Source of the DNA: Frateuria_A yonginensis
GTDB lineage: Bacteria > Pseudomonadota > Gammaproteobacteria > Xanthomonadales > Rhodanobacteraceae
DNA length: 64,000 bases
Reading direction: 5' to 3'
NCBI RefSeq assembly: GCF_037137055.1
Contig: NZ_JBBBNY010000004.1
Coordinates: 124,001 to 188,000, forward strand
The notes beneath the pieces are model-generated. The model did no database searches and was not told where the DNA came from. It saw only the letters and a program-made list of their open reading frames with translations. The translations under genes were made by a program, and so were the position numbers. Below are positions 1 through 7,977 of this stretch, one piece after another; within the stretch, counting starts at the first letter, position 1; the number at the start of each line of letters is the position of its first letter.

Positions 1-12
1 CGGGCGACGTGG

Positions 13-69
13 TCGCTTCCAGAGGAGCTACCGCGGCGAGCCGCGAGCGCTCGATGACCGAGGCGATGG
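13..69 (+). repeat. Short dispersed repeat, copy 1
   Basis: This stretch of about 57 bases matches 4113-4172 on the same strand. The shared core is CGATGACCGAGGCGATGG, preceded in both by CCGCGAGCG and, further upstream, by GAGCTA. It is non-coding in both places and lies near a copy of the long REP-ended repeat, but the relative orientation of the two repeats differs between the sites. Confidence 0.6.
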
Positions 70-203
70 ACAGGCTCGCTGCGCATCGCGGCCACAGCCT
101 CCACGCCGCCGTGCACCTCCTGGCCCCGGTCCCCGAGCGCCCGCGGGATAGCGGCTGTAGCCCCTCTAAGAACCGGGCGCACCTTGCTGGCCGCAACGGC
201 TCC

Positions 204-427
204 TAGCTTTTGCCTCGCCCCGGGCTCATCCAGGCCGTTTCTCCTGGCGACTTCTCTTTGGGCCAGCAAAGAGAAATCACTCGAGCGCCGGCAGGCGATC
301 GAAAGCCCGCCGCAGGCGAGCCCGCTCGCGGAGAGCCCACACAAGAACGACACCCCCCGCAAGCAAGCCCCCAGCGAAGCGCAAAGAAGCGAAGCACAAA
401 GAGCATCGCGAGCAAGCTCGCTCCCAC
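204..427 (+). repeat. Long intergenic repeat copy A, ending in a REP
   Basis: About 220 bases that align with the reverse complement of 3879-4085. Shared blocks in the same order are ACTTCTCTTTGGGCCAGCAA, GAAGCCCGCCGCAGGCGAGC in near-identical form, a CGACAC block, and a terminal REP core CATCGCGAGCAAGC. Both copies start with TAGCT and both have the REP end facing the 3' end of a neighbouring gene (here tatC). There is no transposase-like ORF inside; it looks like a non-autonomous or structured extragenic element. Confidence 0.6.
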
Positions 428-479
428 GGCAAGAGGCGGGACCATGGCCACCTGCGGGACAACCGGCCCCGGCGTCCCG

Positions 480-1232
480 CTACTCGGTGGCCTCGCGCGG
501 CTTCACCAGCCAGCGCACGGCCAGCACGCCCAATTCGTAGAGCAGGCACATCGGCACCGCCAGCATGATCATCGAGGTGATGTCCGGCGGCGTGATCACC
601 GCGGCGATCGCGAAGGCGCCCACGATCGCGTAACGGCGCACGCTGCGCAGCCGATCCACGTCGACCACGCCCACCACGGCGAGGATCACCACCGCGACCG
701 GCACCTCGAAACACAGGCCGAAGGCGAAGAACATCAGCATCACGAAGTCGAGGTAGTGCGTGATGTCGGTCATCATCTCCACGCCCGCGGGCGTCACCGC
801 GGTGAGGAAGCGGAACGCCGCGGGCAGCACCAGGAAATAGGCGAATGCGCAGCCGATGTAGAACAGCGCCAGCGCCGCGACCAGCAGCGGCCGCGCCAGG
901 CGCTTCTCGTGCCGGTACAGGCCCGGGCTGACGAAGGCCCACAGCTGGTACAGGATCACCGGCATGCTGACGAACAGCGCCGTGTAGAAGGCGAGCTTGA
1001 GCGGCGTGATGAAGGGACTGGCCACCTCGGTGGCGATCAGGTGCGCGCCCTGCGGCAGGCGCGCGACCAGCGGCGCGGCGAGCAAGGTGTAGAGCCGGTT
1101 GGCGAAGGGGATCAGCGCCAGCAGCACGACGAGCACCGCGGCGCAGGCCTTGAGCAGGCGCGCGCGCAGTTCGATCAGGTGCGAGAACAGGCCCTGTTGC
1201 AGGTCGACCTGCTCGGGCTCAGGCGATGCCAT
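480..1232 (-). CDS. tatC: Sec-independent protein translocase subunit TatC
   Basis: TatC is the multi-spanning inner-membrane receptor of the twin-arginine translocase; with TatB it binds Tat signal peptides of folded cofactor-containing proteins. The 250-residue product has the expected size, about six hydrophobic segments, and the N-terminal family signature HLIELR at residues 18-23. A conserved FEVPV stretch follows in the middle membrane segments. It is the last gene of tatA-tatB-tatC, and its start overlaps the end of tatB by 14 bases, suggesting coupled translation. Downstream lies only repeat sequence. Confidence 0.97.
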   Translation of the reverse strand: MASPEPEQVDLQQGLFSHLIELRARLLKACAAVLVVLLALIPFANRLYTLLAAPLVARLPQGAHLIATEVASPFITPLKLAFYTALFVSMPVILYQLWAFVSPGLYRHEKRLARPLLVAALALFYIGCAFAYFLVLPAAFRFLTAVTPAGVEMMTDITHYLDFVMLMFFAFGLCFEVPVAVVILAVVGVVDVDRLRSVRRYAIVGAFAIAAVITPPDITSMIMLAVPMCLLYELGVLAVRWLVKPREATE

Positions 1233-1665
1233 GCGGGTGTTCCTTCGCCGGGGCGTGGTGCGGGTCGTCGGCGAACAGGTCGCCGGTGAGCGTGTCGCGC
1301 TCGGGCGCCGGATCGTCTGCCGCCGCCACGGGCGCCTCCTGCCCGGCGGGCTGCGGCAGCGGCGCCGGCGCGGCGGGGGCCGGCGCGGCGGTCACCGAGC
1401 CGACCGCCTCACGCACCTCGCGTGCGGCGGCATGCATCTGCGCCTGTGCCGCCTCGGCGCGCGCGGCTGCCTCGCGCGCGGTGCGCTTGATCTCCTCGAT
1501 CTCAAGCTCGCGCGCCACCTCGGCGCGCACGCTCTCCCAGCTGTTGCGCACGCGGCGCACCAGCGCGCCGGCGGTACGCGCCGCGCCGGGAAGCTTTTCC
1601 GGCCCGAGCACGAGCAAGGCCACGAGTGCAAGCAGCAGCAGCTTGCCGAAACTGATCTCGATCAT
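1219..1665 (-). CDS. tatB: Twin-arginine translocase subunit TatB
   Basis: TatB partners TatC in the Tat receptor complex. I chose the ATG giving MIEISFGK, because TatB/TatA proteins begin immediately with the transmembrane helix; an in-frame start six codons earlier has no support. The 148-residue protein has the short N-terminal helix, the LGPEKLP hinge typical of TatB, a long amphipathic, charged helix (residues about 25-90) and a Pro/Ala-rich disordered tail. It sits 18 bases after tatA and overlaps tatC. Confidence 0.95.
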   Translation of the reverse strand: MIEISFGKLLLLALVALLVLGPEKLPGAARTAGALVRRVRNSWESVRAEVARELEIEEIKRTAREAAARAEAAQAQMHAAAREVREAVGSVTAAPAPAAPAPLPQPAGQEAPVAAADDPAPERDTLTGDLFADDPHHAPAKEHPHGIA

Positions 1666-1683
1666 CGCCCCGCCACCGCGCAC

Positions 1684-1929
1684 TCAGCGGGTTTCGCTGG
1701 TGTCGCGCGCCTTGCTGGTGGTGCCTTCCGCAGGCGGGGGATCGGCGCGCAGCTGCTCGGGCGCCTTGCGCTTGGCCTCGTCTTCCTCGTCGTCCCCCTG
1801 CATGGCCTTCTTGAAGCCACGCACGGCGTTGCCGAGATCCGGTCCGATCTTGCTCAGCTTGCCGGTGCCGAAGATCACCAGCACCACGACGAGCAGGATG
1901 AGCCAATGCCAAAAACTGTCCAGACCCAT
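1684..1929 (-). CDS. tatA: Twin-arginine translocase subunit TatA
   Basis: TatA oligomers form the protein-conducting element of the Tat system. The 81-residue product starts directly with a membrane helix, followed by the FGTGKLSKIG hinge and the amphipathic helix with GFKKAM; the C-terminus is acidic then Lys/Arg-rich and disordered. Length and architecture are standard. First gene of the tatABC operon; no strong promoter is obvious in the short gap before the SYLF gene. Confidence 0.95.
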   Translation of the reverse strand: MGLDSFWHWLILLVVVLVIFGTGKLSKIGPDLGNAVRGFKKAMQGDDEEDEAKRKAPEQLRADPPPAEGTTSKARDTSETR

Positions 1930-1997
1930 GTCTTGAAACCTCTGACGGTGCGTGCCGAAAACCGATAGGTGCCCGCATGGCTATGCCAGCACCGCGA

Positions 1998-2684
1998 TCA
2001 ACGTGCAGTGTACTCCTCAAGCTGATCGCGGAAGTCGACCACCGCCCCCGGCACGTTGCTGACCCCGCCTTCGAAGATGCGCCGGGGCGTGATTCCCGCA
2101 CCGTACACGGCCGCGTTGGCGTCGTAGTCGATGCGCAGCGCCGAACCGTCCAGCGCCACGCCGGCGAACAGGCCCCGCGAACGCGAGTAGGAATAGATCT
2201 CCGCCTTCATCTGCGCATCGGTGGCCGCGGTGGCAGTGCGCCCGACCGGGCCGGCCGCGGCCGCGGCGTCGGCGCCGACCGTGAACTTGCCGTCGACGAT
2301 GGAATCGACGCCGCGCTGGGTGCGGAACACCAGCACCACGTCGGTCGAGGACACGCCCGCCTGGAACCCCACGCTGCCGCCGGTGAGGGTGATGAAACTG
2401 GGGTTGGACCAGGTGCCGTCCGGGCTCTTCACCGAGATCAGGCCCTCGCCTCGGCGGCCGCCGAAGATCAGTCCGGCCTTGACCATGTCGGGGATCACCG
2501 CGATCGCCTTGGCGTTCTGCAGCAGGTCGCGCGGGATCGCCTTGTCCGGCGCCTGCATGATCTCGCGCAGCACGCGCACCGCATTCTGCGCGCGCGCCAG
2601 CGGCGGGTCTTCCGCCTGCACGACCGTCGCCGGCAGCAGCAGGGCCGGCGCGAGCAGCAGGCAACGACGCAATGCCTTGAACAT
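1998..2684 (-). CDS. SYLF-domain (YSC84-like) lipid-binding protein
   Basis: The start MFKALRR was chosen because it is preceded by GGAGAAG and gives a clean signal peptide (hydrophobic to about residue 22, ending VQA). The mature 200-odd residues match the SYLF/DUF500 domain: an early AKAIAVIPDMVKAGLIFGG stretch, then GGSVGFQAG and VLVFRT. SYLF domains bind phosphoinositides in eukaryotes; in bacteria these are periplasmic proteins of unclear role. It lies between tatA and the divergent hemH. Family assignment is firm, function is unknown. Confidence 0.88.
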   Translation of the reverse strand: MFKALRRCLLLAPALLLPATVVQAEDPPLARAQNAVRVLREIMQAPDKAIPRDLLQNAKAIAVIPDMVKAGLIFGGRRGEGLISVKSPDGTWSNPSFITLTGGSVGFQAGVSSTDVVLVFRTQRGVDSIVDGKFTVGADAAAAAGPVGRTATAATDAQMKAEIYSYSRSRGLFAGVALDGSALRIDYDANAAVYGAGITPRRIFEGGVSNVPGAVVDFRDQLEEYTAR

Positions 2685-2787
2685 GGGCTTCTCCTCCACG
2701 TGGGGTTGGGGGTGCGGCAACCGCTCCGCCGGGGCGCCGGGCCGCTTGTGGCAGACTCCACCGCCTGCCTGCGCCACCGGGTCCACG

Positions 2788-3846
2788 ATGCCACAGCCCA
2801 GCCACTATACCGGCCCCGCCGACGCCGCCCCTGACCGGCGCGTTCAGGCTGGCGCCATCTGCGGGACCGGCGTGCTGCTGGTGAACCTGGGCACGCCCGA
2901 GGCACCCACCGCGCGTGCGCTGCGACCGTACCTGGCCGAGTTCCTGTCCGACCCGCGCGTGATCGACTACCCGCGCTGGCTGTGGTGGCCGATCCTGAAG
3001 GTGATCCTGGCGATCCGGCCGCGGCGTTCGGCGCATGCCTACGCGCGGATCTGGACGGAGGCGGGCTCGCCGCTGCGCGTGCTGAGCGAATCGCTCGCCG
3101 CCGCGCTGCAGGCCGAGCTCGGCGGCCAGGCCCGGGTCGCGCTGGCGATGCGCTACGGCCAGCCGACGGTCGCGGCGACGATCGCCGCGCTGCAGGCGGC
3201 CGGCGTGCGGAGGCTGCTGGTGCTGCCGCTCTACCCGCAGTACTCGGCGACCTCCACCGGCTCGGTGATCGACGCGGTGGCCGAGGCGCTCAAGCGCCTG
3301 CGCTGGCCGCCGGAGCTGCGCGTGGTCAACGACTACCACGACGATCCGGCACACATCGAGGCGCTGGCGCGGCGCATCGAGCACTGGTGGGGCGCGCACG
3401 GCCGCGGCGAGAAGCTGCTGCTGTCCTTCCACGGCATTCCCGAGCGCTACGTGCGCCTGGGCGATCCCTACCTGGCGCAGTGCCAGGCGACCGCGACTCT
3501 GCTGCGCGAGCGTCTGCGCCTGCGCGGGGACGAGCTGCTGCTGAGCTTCCAGTCGCGCGTGGGCCGCGAACGCTGGCTGGAGCCCTACACCGACGCCACC
3601 GTGCGCCGGCTGGCCGGCGAGGGGGTGCGGCGGCTGGACGTGGCCTGCCCCGGCTTCGCGGTCGACTGCCTGGAGACGCTGGAGGAGATCGCCATGCAGA
3701 ACCGCGAGTTCTTCGTCGAGGCCGGCGGCGAGGCGTTGCGCTACATCCCGGCGCTCAACGATACGCCCGAGCAGGTGGCGAGCCTGGCCGCGCTGGTCCG
3801 CCGCCACGCGCAGGGCTGGCCCGGTTTCGCCGGCGGACCGAGCTGA
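2788..3846 (+). CDS. hemH: Ferrochelatase
   Basis: Inserts Fe(II) into protoporphyrin IX, the last step of protoheme synthesis. The 352-residue product begins with an extra ~25-residue lead before GVLLVNLGTPEAP, the canonical ferrochelatase start. It carries the metal-site motif SFHGIPERY with the catalytic histidine at residue 215, then the VGRERWLEP stretch, and the ACPGFAVDCLETLEEI motif with the conserved glutamates. Heme made here feeds the ctaB/ctaA/cox genes 20 kb downstream. The ATG at 2788 is the first sensible start after the divergent SYLF gene, 103 bases away. Confidence 0.96.
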   Translation: MPQPSHYTGPADAAPDRRVQAGAICGTGVLLVNLGTPEAPTARALRPYLAEFLSDPRVIDYPRWLWWPILKVILAIRPRRSAHAYARIWTEAGSPLRVLSESLAAALQAELGGQARVALAMRYGQPTVAATIAALQAAGVRRLLVLPLYPQYSATSTGSVIDAVAEALKRLRWPPELRVVNDYHDDPAHIEALARRIEHWWGAHGRGEKLLLSFHGIPERYVRLGDPYLAQCQATATLLRERLRLRGDELLLSFQSRVGRERWLEPYTDATVRRLAGEGVRRLDVACPGFAVDCLETLEEIAMQNREFFVEAGGEALRYIPALNDTPEQVASLAALVRRHAQGWPGFAGGPS

Positions 3847-3878
3847 GGGTTTGCTGCCCCCGCGGTCGCGCGCTCGGT

Positions 3879-4085
3879 GGAAGCGCGCTTGCTCGCGATG
3901 CCCTTGACCTTTGTTTGGGCGCTCGCTTGCGGAGCGTGTCGTCCTTCTACGGCGCTTTCGCGACCGGGCTCGCCTGCGGCGGGCTTCCGCTGGCCTGCCG
4001 GCCAGCGGGTCACTTCTCCTTGCTGGCCCAAAGAGAAGTAACCAAGAAAATGGCCTGGGCAACTCGATGCGAGGAGAAGAGCTAG
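3879..4085 (-). repeat. Long intergenic repeat copy B, ending in a REP
   Basis: Reverse-strand homologue of 204-427, with the same block order and the same TAGCT start (4081-4085 on the opposite strand). Its REP end (3879-3902) faces the 3' end of hemH. The copies differ by many substitutions and small indels, so this is an old dispersed family and not a recent duplication. Confidence 0.6.
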
Positions 4086-4112
4086 GCACCCTAACGCCTT
4101 GCCGGGTGAGTT

Positions 4113-4172
4113 GCCCGCTTCAAGAAGAGCTAGTGCGGCTACACCGCGAGCGGTCGATGACCGAGGCGATGG
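4113..4172 (+). repeat. Short dispersed repeat, copy 2
   Basis: Second copy of the repeat at 13-69, same strand, sharing CGATGACCGAGGCGATGG and the upstream CCGCGAGCG and GAGCTA blocks. Here it stands immediately outside long repeat copy B. Confidence 0.6.
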
Positions 4173-4328
4173 CCTCACATGCGTATCGCATGTATGGTTC
4201 GTGCGATTCCGGCTTTTTGGGGGCCGCAGAAAACGACGCCGCGGTCGTCAGTTCTTCCCCCGCTCGGCAAGGAAGCGGCGGCAGGTGGATGGCGGTGCTG
4301 CCAGGGCTTGCTGGCGAGGCGCCTGCCC

Positions 4329-5555
4329 TCAGAGCCGCCCGCCCTGATCGGCGGCGAGCAGCTCCGCGTCCAGCGGCAGCACGTCCAGCCCGCGCGCGAA
4401 CAGCATGGCCTGGAAGCGCTCGCCCATCTGCTCGGGCAAGGTCAGGCGGCGCACTTCCTGGGCCAGGCGGTGGCGCGCCACCTCGTCGGGCGCCGCCGCA
4501 TAGGCCTGCTCGAACGCCGCCTGCAGGCCGCTGGCAAGCAGGAGCTGCGCCTGCGGCAGGTAGGCGGCCACGCCGAAGCCGGCGCTGTTGCCGGCCTCGG
4601 CCAGCGCGGTGAAATCCACCGAGGCGGTGAGGTCGTTGAGACCCGGCCAGTGGAAAGGGTCGTTGTGCGCGTGGTGGCGGTAGTGCGCCATCAGCGTGCC
4701 GTCGTCGCGCTCGGGCAGGTAGTACTCGCGGCGCACGTAGCCGTAGTCGACGAACAGCATCAGGCCAGCCACCAGTGACCCCGCCACCGCCTGCATCCAG
4801 TACGGCAGCTGCGGCAGGATCTCCGAGCGGTAGCCGTCGGCGAAGCGCCGCTCCACGTCGCGCTCGACGTGGCGCACCGCCGCCGCCACCAGCGCGTCGG
4901 CCGGGCGGTCGGTGCGCAGCAGGCGACCCTCGCCGTCCAGGGCGACGTGCTCTTCGTAGACCTCGCCCTGGCGCAGGGTGAAGCGCGTGGTGGGCAGCGC
5001 GTCGATGACCTCGTTGGCGAACAGCACGCCGCGCCAGTCCCGCTCGGGCGGGCGGTCCAGCCAGGCCACCCGCGCGCGCAGTTCCGCCGGCAACGCGCCG
5101 GACAGCCGCTCGCGCTGGCGGTCGCGCAGGTCCGCACTGGGCTCCAGGATCAGGTACCGCCGGGGCACCGTGCCCGCGTCGGCCAGGGCGCGCAGCGCGG
5201 CCTCGGCGAAGGCGCCGCTGCCGCCGCCCAGCTCCAGGAAATCCGCCTCGCCACCGAGCAGGGCGAGCACGGGCTGCACCGCGTTGACCACACAGCGCGC
5301 GAACAGCTCGCCGAGCTCCGGGGCGGTGACGAAATCGCCGGCGGCGCCGAACTTGGTCCTGCCGGCGCTGTAGTAGCCCAGTCCCGGCGCGTACAGGCAG
5401 CGCTCCATGTACTGTGCGAACGGCATCGGCCCGTGCGCCGCGATCTGCGTGCGCAGCAGCTGAAGCAGGCGTTGCGAATGTTCGCGCTCGTCGGGACCGG
5501 GTTCGGGAAGGCGGGAAGCCATGCGGGCGGATCGTGGCGAAGGATCGGAAAGCAT
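4329..5555 (-). CDS. SAM-dependent methyltransferase, MidA/NDUFAF7 family (DUF185)
   Basis: Members of this family are class I methyltransferases; mitochondrial NDUFAF7/MidA methylates an arginine of a complex I subunit, while the bacterial substrate is not established. The 408-residue protein shows the family lead GPMPFAQYMERCLYAPG with LGYYS, an AGDFVTAPELG stretch, the SAM-binding FLELGGGSGAF and FANEVIDALP. Size is normal. A second start 11 codons in (MASRLPEP) is as likely as the one used. It is convergent with hemH, and a REP pair lies just upstream. Confidence 0.9.
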   Translation of the reverse strand: MLSDPSPRSARMASRLPEPGPDEREHSQRLLQLLRTQIAAHGPMPFAQYMERCLYAPGLGYYSAGRTKFGAAGDFVTAPELGELFARCVVNAVQPVLALLGGEADFLELGGGSGAFAEAALRALADAGTVPRRYLILEPSADLRDRQRERLSGALPAELRARVAWLDRPPERDWRGVLFANEVIDALPTTRFTLRQGEVYEEHVALDGEGRLLRTDRPADALVAAAVRHVERDVERRFADGYRSEILPQLPYWMQAVAGSLVAGLMLFVDYGYVRREYYLPERDDGTLMAHYRHHAHNDPFHWPGLNDLTASVDFTALAEAGNSAGFGVAAYLPQAQLLLASGLQAAFEQAYAAAPDEVARHRLAQEVRRLTLPEQMGERFQAMLFARGLDVLPLDAELLAADQGGRL

Positions 5556-5613
5556 AGCCGATGGCCTGTCACGGTCCCGTGCCGCGCCGTCCCGGCCGTG
5601 CCCTGTGCAGCTC

Positions 5614-5692
5614 CCCGGTGCGAGCTTGCTCGCGGTGCCTTGTTCTCGGTCTCGCCGCGCATGAGCGTCGCGAGCAAGCTCGCTCCCACAGG
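5614..5692. repeat. Inverted REP pair
   Basis: Two REP cores face each other: GCGAGCTTGCTCGCGG at the left and CGCGAGCAAGCTCGCTCCCA at the right, with a spacer of about 35 bases. It lies between the start of the MidA-like gene and the stop of the TonB-dependent receptor. The arrangement fits a REPIN/BIME-type extragenic palindrome. Confidence 0.75.
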
Positions 5693-5705
5693 GCGGAAAT
5701 GGTGG

Positions 5706-7844
5706 TCAGAAGTCCTTCTGCAGGCTCAGGTACACCCCGCGGCGCGGACCGAACTGCGGCGCGCCCACGCCGATGCCGCTGCCGTCGCGCAGCTCGTAGC
5801 TGCGGTCCAGCGCGTTGAGCACCGCCAGTTGCGTGTGCAGGTCGCCGAAGCGGCCGAAGTCGAAGTCGTGCGAGACGCTCAGGTTGAGCTGGAAGTAGGC
5901 CGGCAGGTGGTCGCCGTTGGGCACCGCGCCGTCGCGGCGCAGGCCGCTGCCGAACAGGTAGTCGGCGCCGATCCGCGTGCGCTCGTCGAGCGCGTAGCTG
6001 ACGCCGCCGGAGGAGGCCAGCTTCTGGTCGTGGTCCAGGTGGATGTAGTGGTCGTTGACGTAGGCCAGGTCGTCCGGATCGAAATTGTACTGGCTGGTGA
6101 TGATGCGCTCGCCGATCGCCTTGCTGGCGGCCAGGTTGAAGTATGCCGACAGCGGGCCCTGGGCATAGTTGACGGTGAACTCCGCGCCCTTCACCCGGCC
6201 CTGCGCGTAGTTGAAGGTGGAGTAGACCAGCGCCGAGCCGAACTGACCCTCGTCCTGCAGCCGGTGGACCTTGCGGTAGTACGCGTCGAGCCCGAAGGTC
6301 CAGGCACCGAGGCTCTGCTGCACGCCGGCATCGAAGTAGTCCGAGCGCTCGGCCAGCGGCGTGTTGTTGCCCAGGTCCGGCACCGCGTTGGTGGTGCCGT
6401 CGAAGCGCGCGATGTTCTCGCTGGTGATCATCTCGGTCGCCGGCGGCGTGAAGTAGCGCGCGTAGCCGGCGTGCACCACGGTGCTGCCGGTGGCCTGCCA
6501 GACCAGGCCGATGCGCGGGCTGAGCTGGCTCTCGGTGCGGGTGAGCCGGTAGCGGTCACCGCGCAAACCGAGGTTGAGGGTCCAGGCCTCGTTCAGGGAC
6601 CACTCGTCCTGCACGTAGGCGGACCAGGTCTTGGCGGTCAGGCGGCTGGCGTCGAGGATCTCGATCGGCGTGGTGCTGGTCTGCCCGCCGTCGGCGTCGG
6701 CCGGGAACACCCAGGCGTCATTGCCGCTGCCGGCACGCTCGAAGCTGCCGTAGAGGCCGTAGCGCAGCGTGTGTGCATCGCCCAGCGGGGTGGCGAAATC
6801 CGCCTGCAGGGTGCTGGCGCGGTTGCTGCGGGTGACATTGGAGGCCACGCCGTTGAACATCAGTTCGCCGACGCGGTCGGGCATGTAGTCCACGTCGGTG
6901 TAGCGCTGGCCAAGCGAGACCTGGTAGTCCGTGCTGCCGCCGAGCTTGCCCTGCAGCGCCAGCACGCCGAAGCGCGTGGTTTCGTTCTGGCGCGCGTCGA
7001 GCAGCGCGGAATCGAACGCGGTGCGGTCCAGGTAGCCGAACTGCGGCTGCTGGCCCGGCACGTTGGGGATCTCGAAGCGGTTGTTGGCCGAGCCGAACAG
7101 GAAGCTCAGCCGCGTATCGGCATCGATCAGGTAGCTGACGTCGCCGAAGCTCTTCACCTGGTTGGTATGGTCGTGGATCGGCTTGCGGCTGGCGGTGGGG
7201 TTCTCGATGCCGGCATCGCTTTCCAGGTAGTTGGCGGTGAAGAAGGCGCTCCAGCGGTCGCTGCTGCCCCACAGCGAGACGTTGGGGTTGAGCGTGCCGA
7301 ACGAGCCGCCGGTGATGCCCACACTGCCGCCGTTGCCGAGCTGGTGGCCGCTCTTGGTGGTGATGTCCACCACCGCGGCGGTGCGCAGGCCGTACTGCGC
7401 CGGCAGCGCGCCGTCGAGCAGCTTCACGCTGCGGATGGTGCGCGCGTCCAGCGCCTGGCCGAAGCCGGAGATCGACTCGGGGATGATCACGCCGTTGATG
7501 CGGTACTGCAGGTTGCCGTGGTCGCCGCGCACGTGCAACCCGCCGTAGGAGTCCTGCACCACGCCCGGGGCCTGCAGCAGCACCTGGTTCAGCGGAGTGG
7601 ACTGGCCCAGCGGCAGCTGCGCGATCGCCTGCTGGTCGATCACGTACTGGCTCGAGCCGGTGTCCGGCGACAGCGCATTGCGCGCCTGGTCCAGCGCCGC
7701 GGTGACGTCGACCGTTCCCAGCTGACGCACCTGCATCGGCGTGTCGGACTTGGTGTCCGCCGGCGCGACGGCGTCCGGCGCGGACGTCGCGAAGGCGGGA
7801 CCGAGGGCGCAGGCGAGGCTGAGGGCGAGCAGGGTACGCGTCAT
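5706..7844 (-). CDS. TonB-dependent outer-membrane receptor, probably for zinc uptake
   Basis: A TonB-dependent receptor imports a scarce ligand across the outer membrane using TonB-ExbBD energy. The 712-residue protein has a signal peptide (MTRTLLALSLACALG, cleaved near AFA), a plug domain (about residues 50-170, with LNQVLLQAPGVVQDSYGG and VRGDHGNLQYRING) and a 22-strand-type barrel that ends in phenylalanine (VYLSLQKDF). The ATG at 7844 gives the best signal peptide; an in-frame ATG lies three codons earlier. A near-consensus Zur operator 27-49 bases upstream makes zinc or a zincophore the likely substrate; this is inference from regulation, because barrel sequence does not reveal the ligand. 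Confidence 0.88.
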   Translation of the reverse strand: MTRTLLALSLACALGPAFATSAPDAVAPADTKSDTPMQVRQLGTVDVTAALDQARNALSPDTGSSQYVIDQQAIAQLPLGQSTPLNQVLLQAPGVVQDSYGGLHVRGDHGNLQYRINGVIIPESISGFGQALDARTIRSVKLLDGALPAQYGLRTAAVVDITTKSGHQLGNGGSVGITGGSFGTLNPNVSLWGSSDRWSAFFTANYLESDAGIENPTASRKPIHDHTNQVKSFGDVSYLIDADTRLSFLFGSANNRFEIPNVPGQQPQFGYLDRTAFDSALLDARQNETTRFGVLALQGKLGGSTDYQVSLGQRYTDVDYMPDRVGELMFNGVASNVTRSNRASTLQADFATPLGDAHTLRYGLYGSFERAGSGNDAWVFPADADGGQTSTTPIEILDASRLTAKTWSAYVQDEWSLNEAWTLNLGLRGDRYRLTRTESQLSPRIGLVWQATGSTVVHAGYARYFTPPATEMITSENIARFDGTTNAVPDLGNNTPLAERSDYFDAGVQQSLGAWTFGLDAYYRKVHRLQDEGQFGSALVYSTFNYAQGRVKGAEFTVNYAQGPLSAYFNLAASKAIGERIITSQYNFDPDDLAYVNDHYIHLDHDQKLASSGGVSYALDERTRIGADYLFGSGLRRDGAVPNGDHLPAYFQLNLSVSHDFDFGRFGDLHTQLAVLNALDRSYELRDGSGIGVGAPQFGPRRGVYLSLQKDF

Positions 7845-7870
7845 GGATACCATCCTGGGACTGGGGTTTC

Positions 7871-7893
7871 GAAATGTTATAATATAACCAATC
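7871..7893. promoter_or_regulatory. Predicted Zur box in divergent intergenic region
   Basis: The 23 bases match the known gammaproteobacterial Zur operator over the left half and core: GAAATGTTATAATATAAC is identical to the consensus, with only the right arm degenerate. The core GTTATAATATAAC (7876-7888) is a perfect 6+1+6 palindrome. It is a rare AT-rich island here, contains -10-like hexamers on both strands, and lies upstream of the TonB-dependent receptor and of the EcsC-like gene. Binding of Zn-Zur would block receptor transcription when zinc is plentiful. Confidence 0.8.
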
Positions 7894-7977
7894 CGGACCA
7901 CCCTGCCGGAAGTCATGCAGGCCATGCGGCATTCACGCCGCGTCGCGGACACTGGCCCTCCACCCCGAGGACACGCC

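Larger units (their letters stand above)
1..479. other. Gene-free region at left edge, repeat-rich
   Basis: No convincing protein gene lies here; the open frames are GC-rich shadows without family resemblance. The stretch contains two repeats described separately (13-69 and 204-427), the second ending in a REP core 50 bases beyond the tatC stop. The remainder (70-203) shows nothing recognisable. Confidence 0.6.
3847..4328. other. Gene-free region with repeats
   Basis: No supported gene in 482 bases between the convergent ends of hemH and the MidA-like gene. It holds long repeat copy B (3879-4085), short repeat copy 2 (4113-4172) and a small perfect hairpin with ACATGCG arms at 4177-4193. Nothing else is recognisable in 4200-4328. 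Confidence 0.6.

Noticed and set aside
210..1289. 359-codon plus-strand frame at the left edge
   Set aside because: It runs through repeat DNA and then antisense to tatC; no start context or domain.
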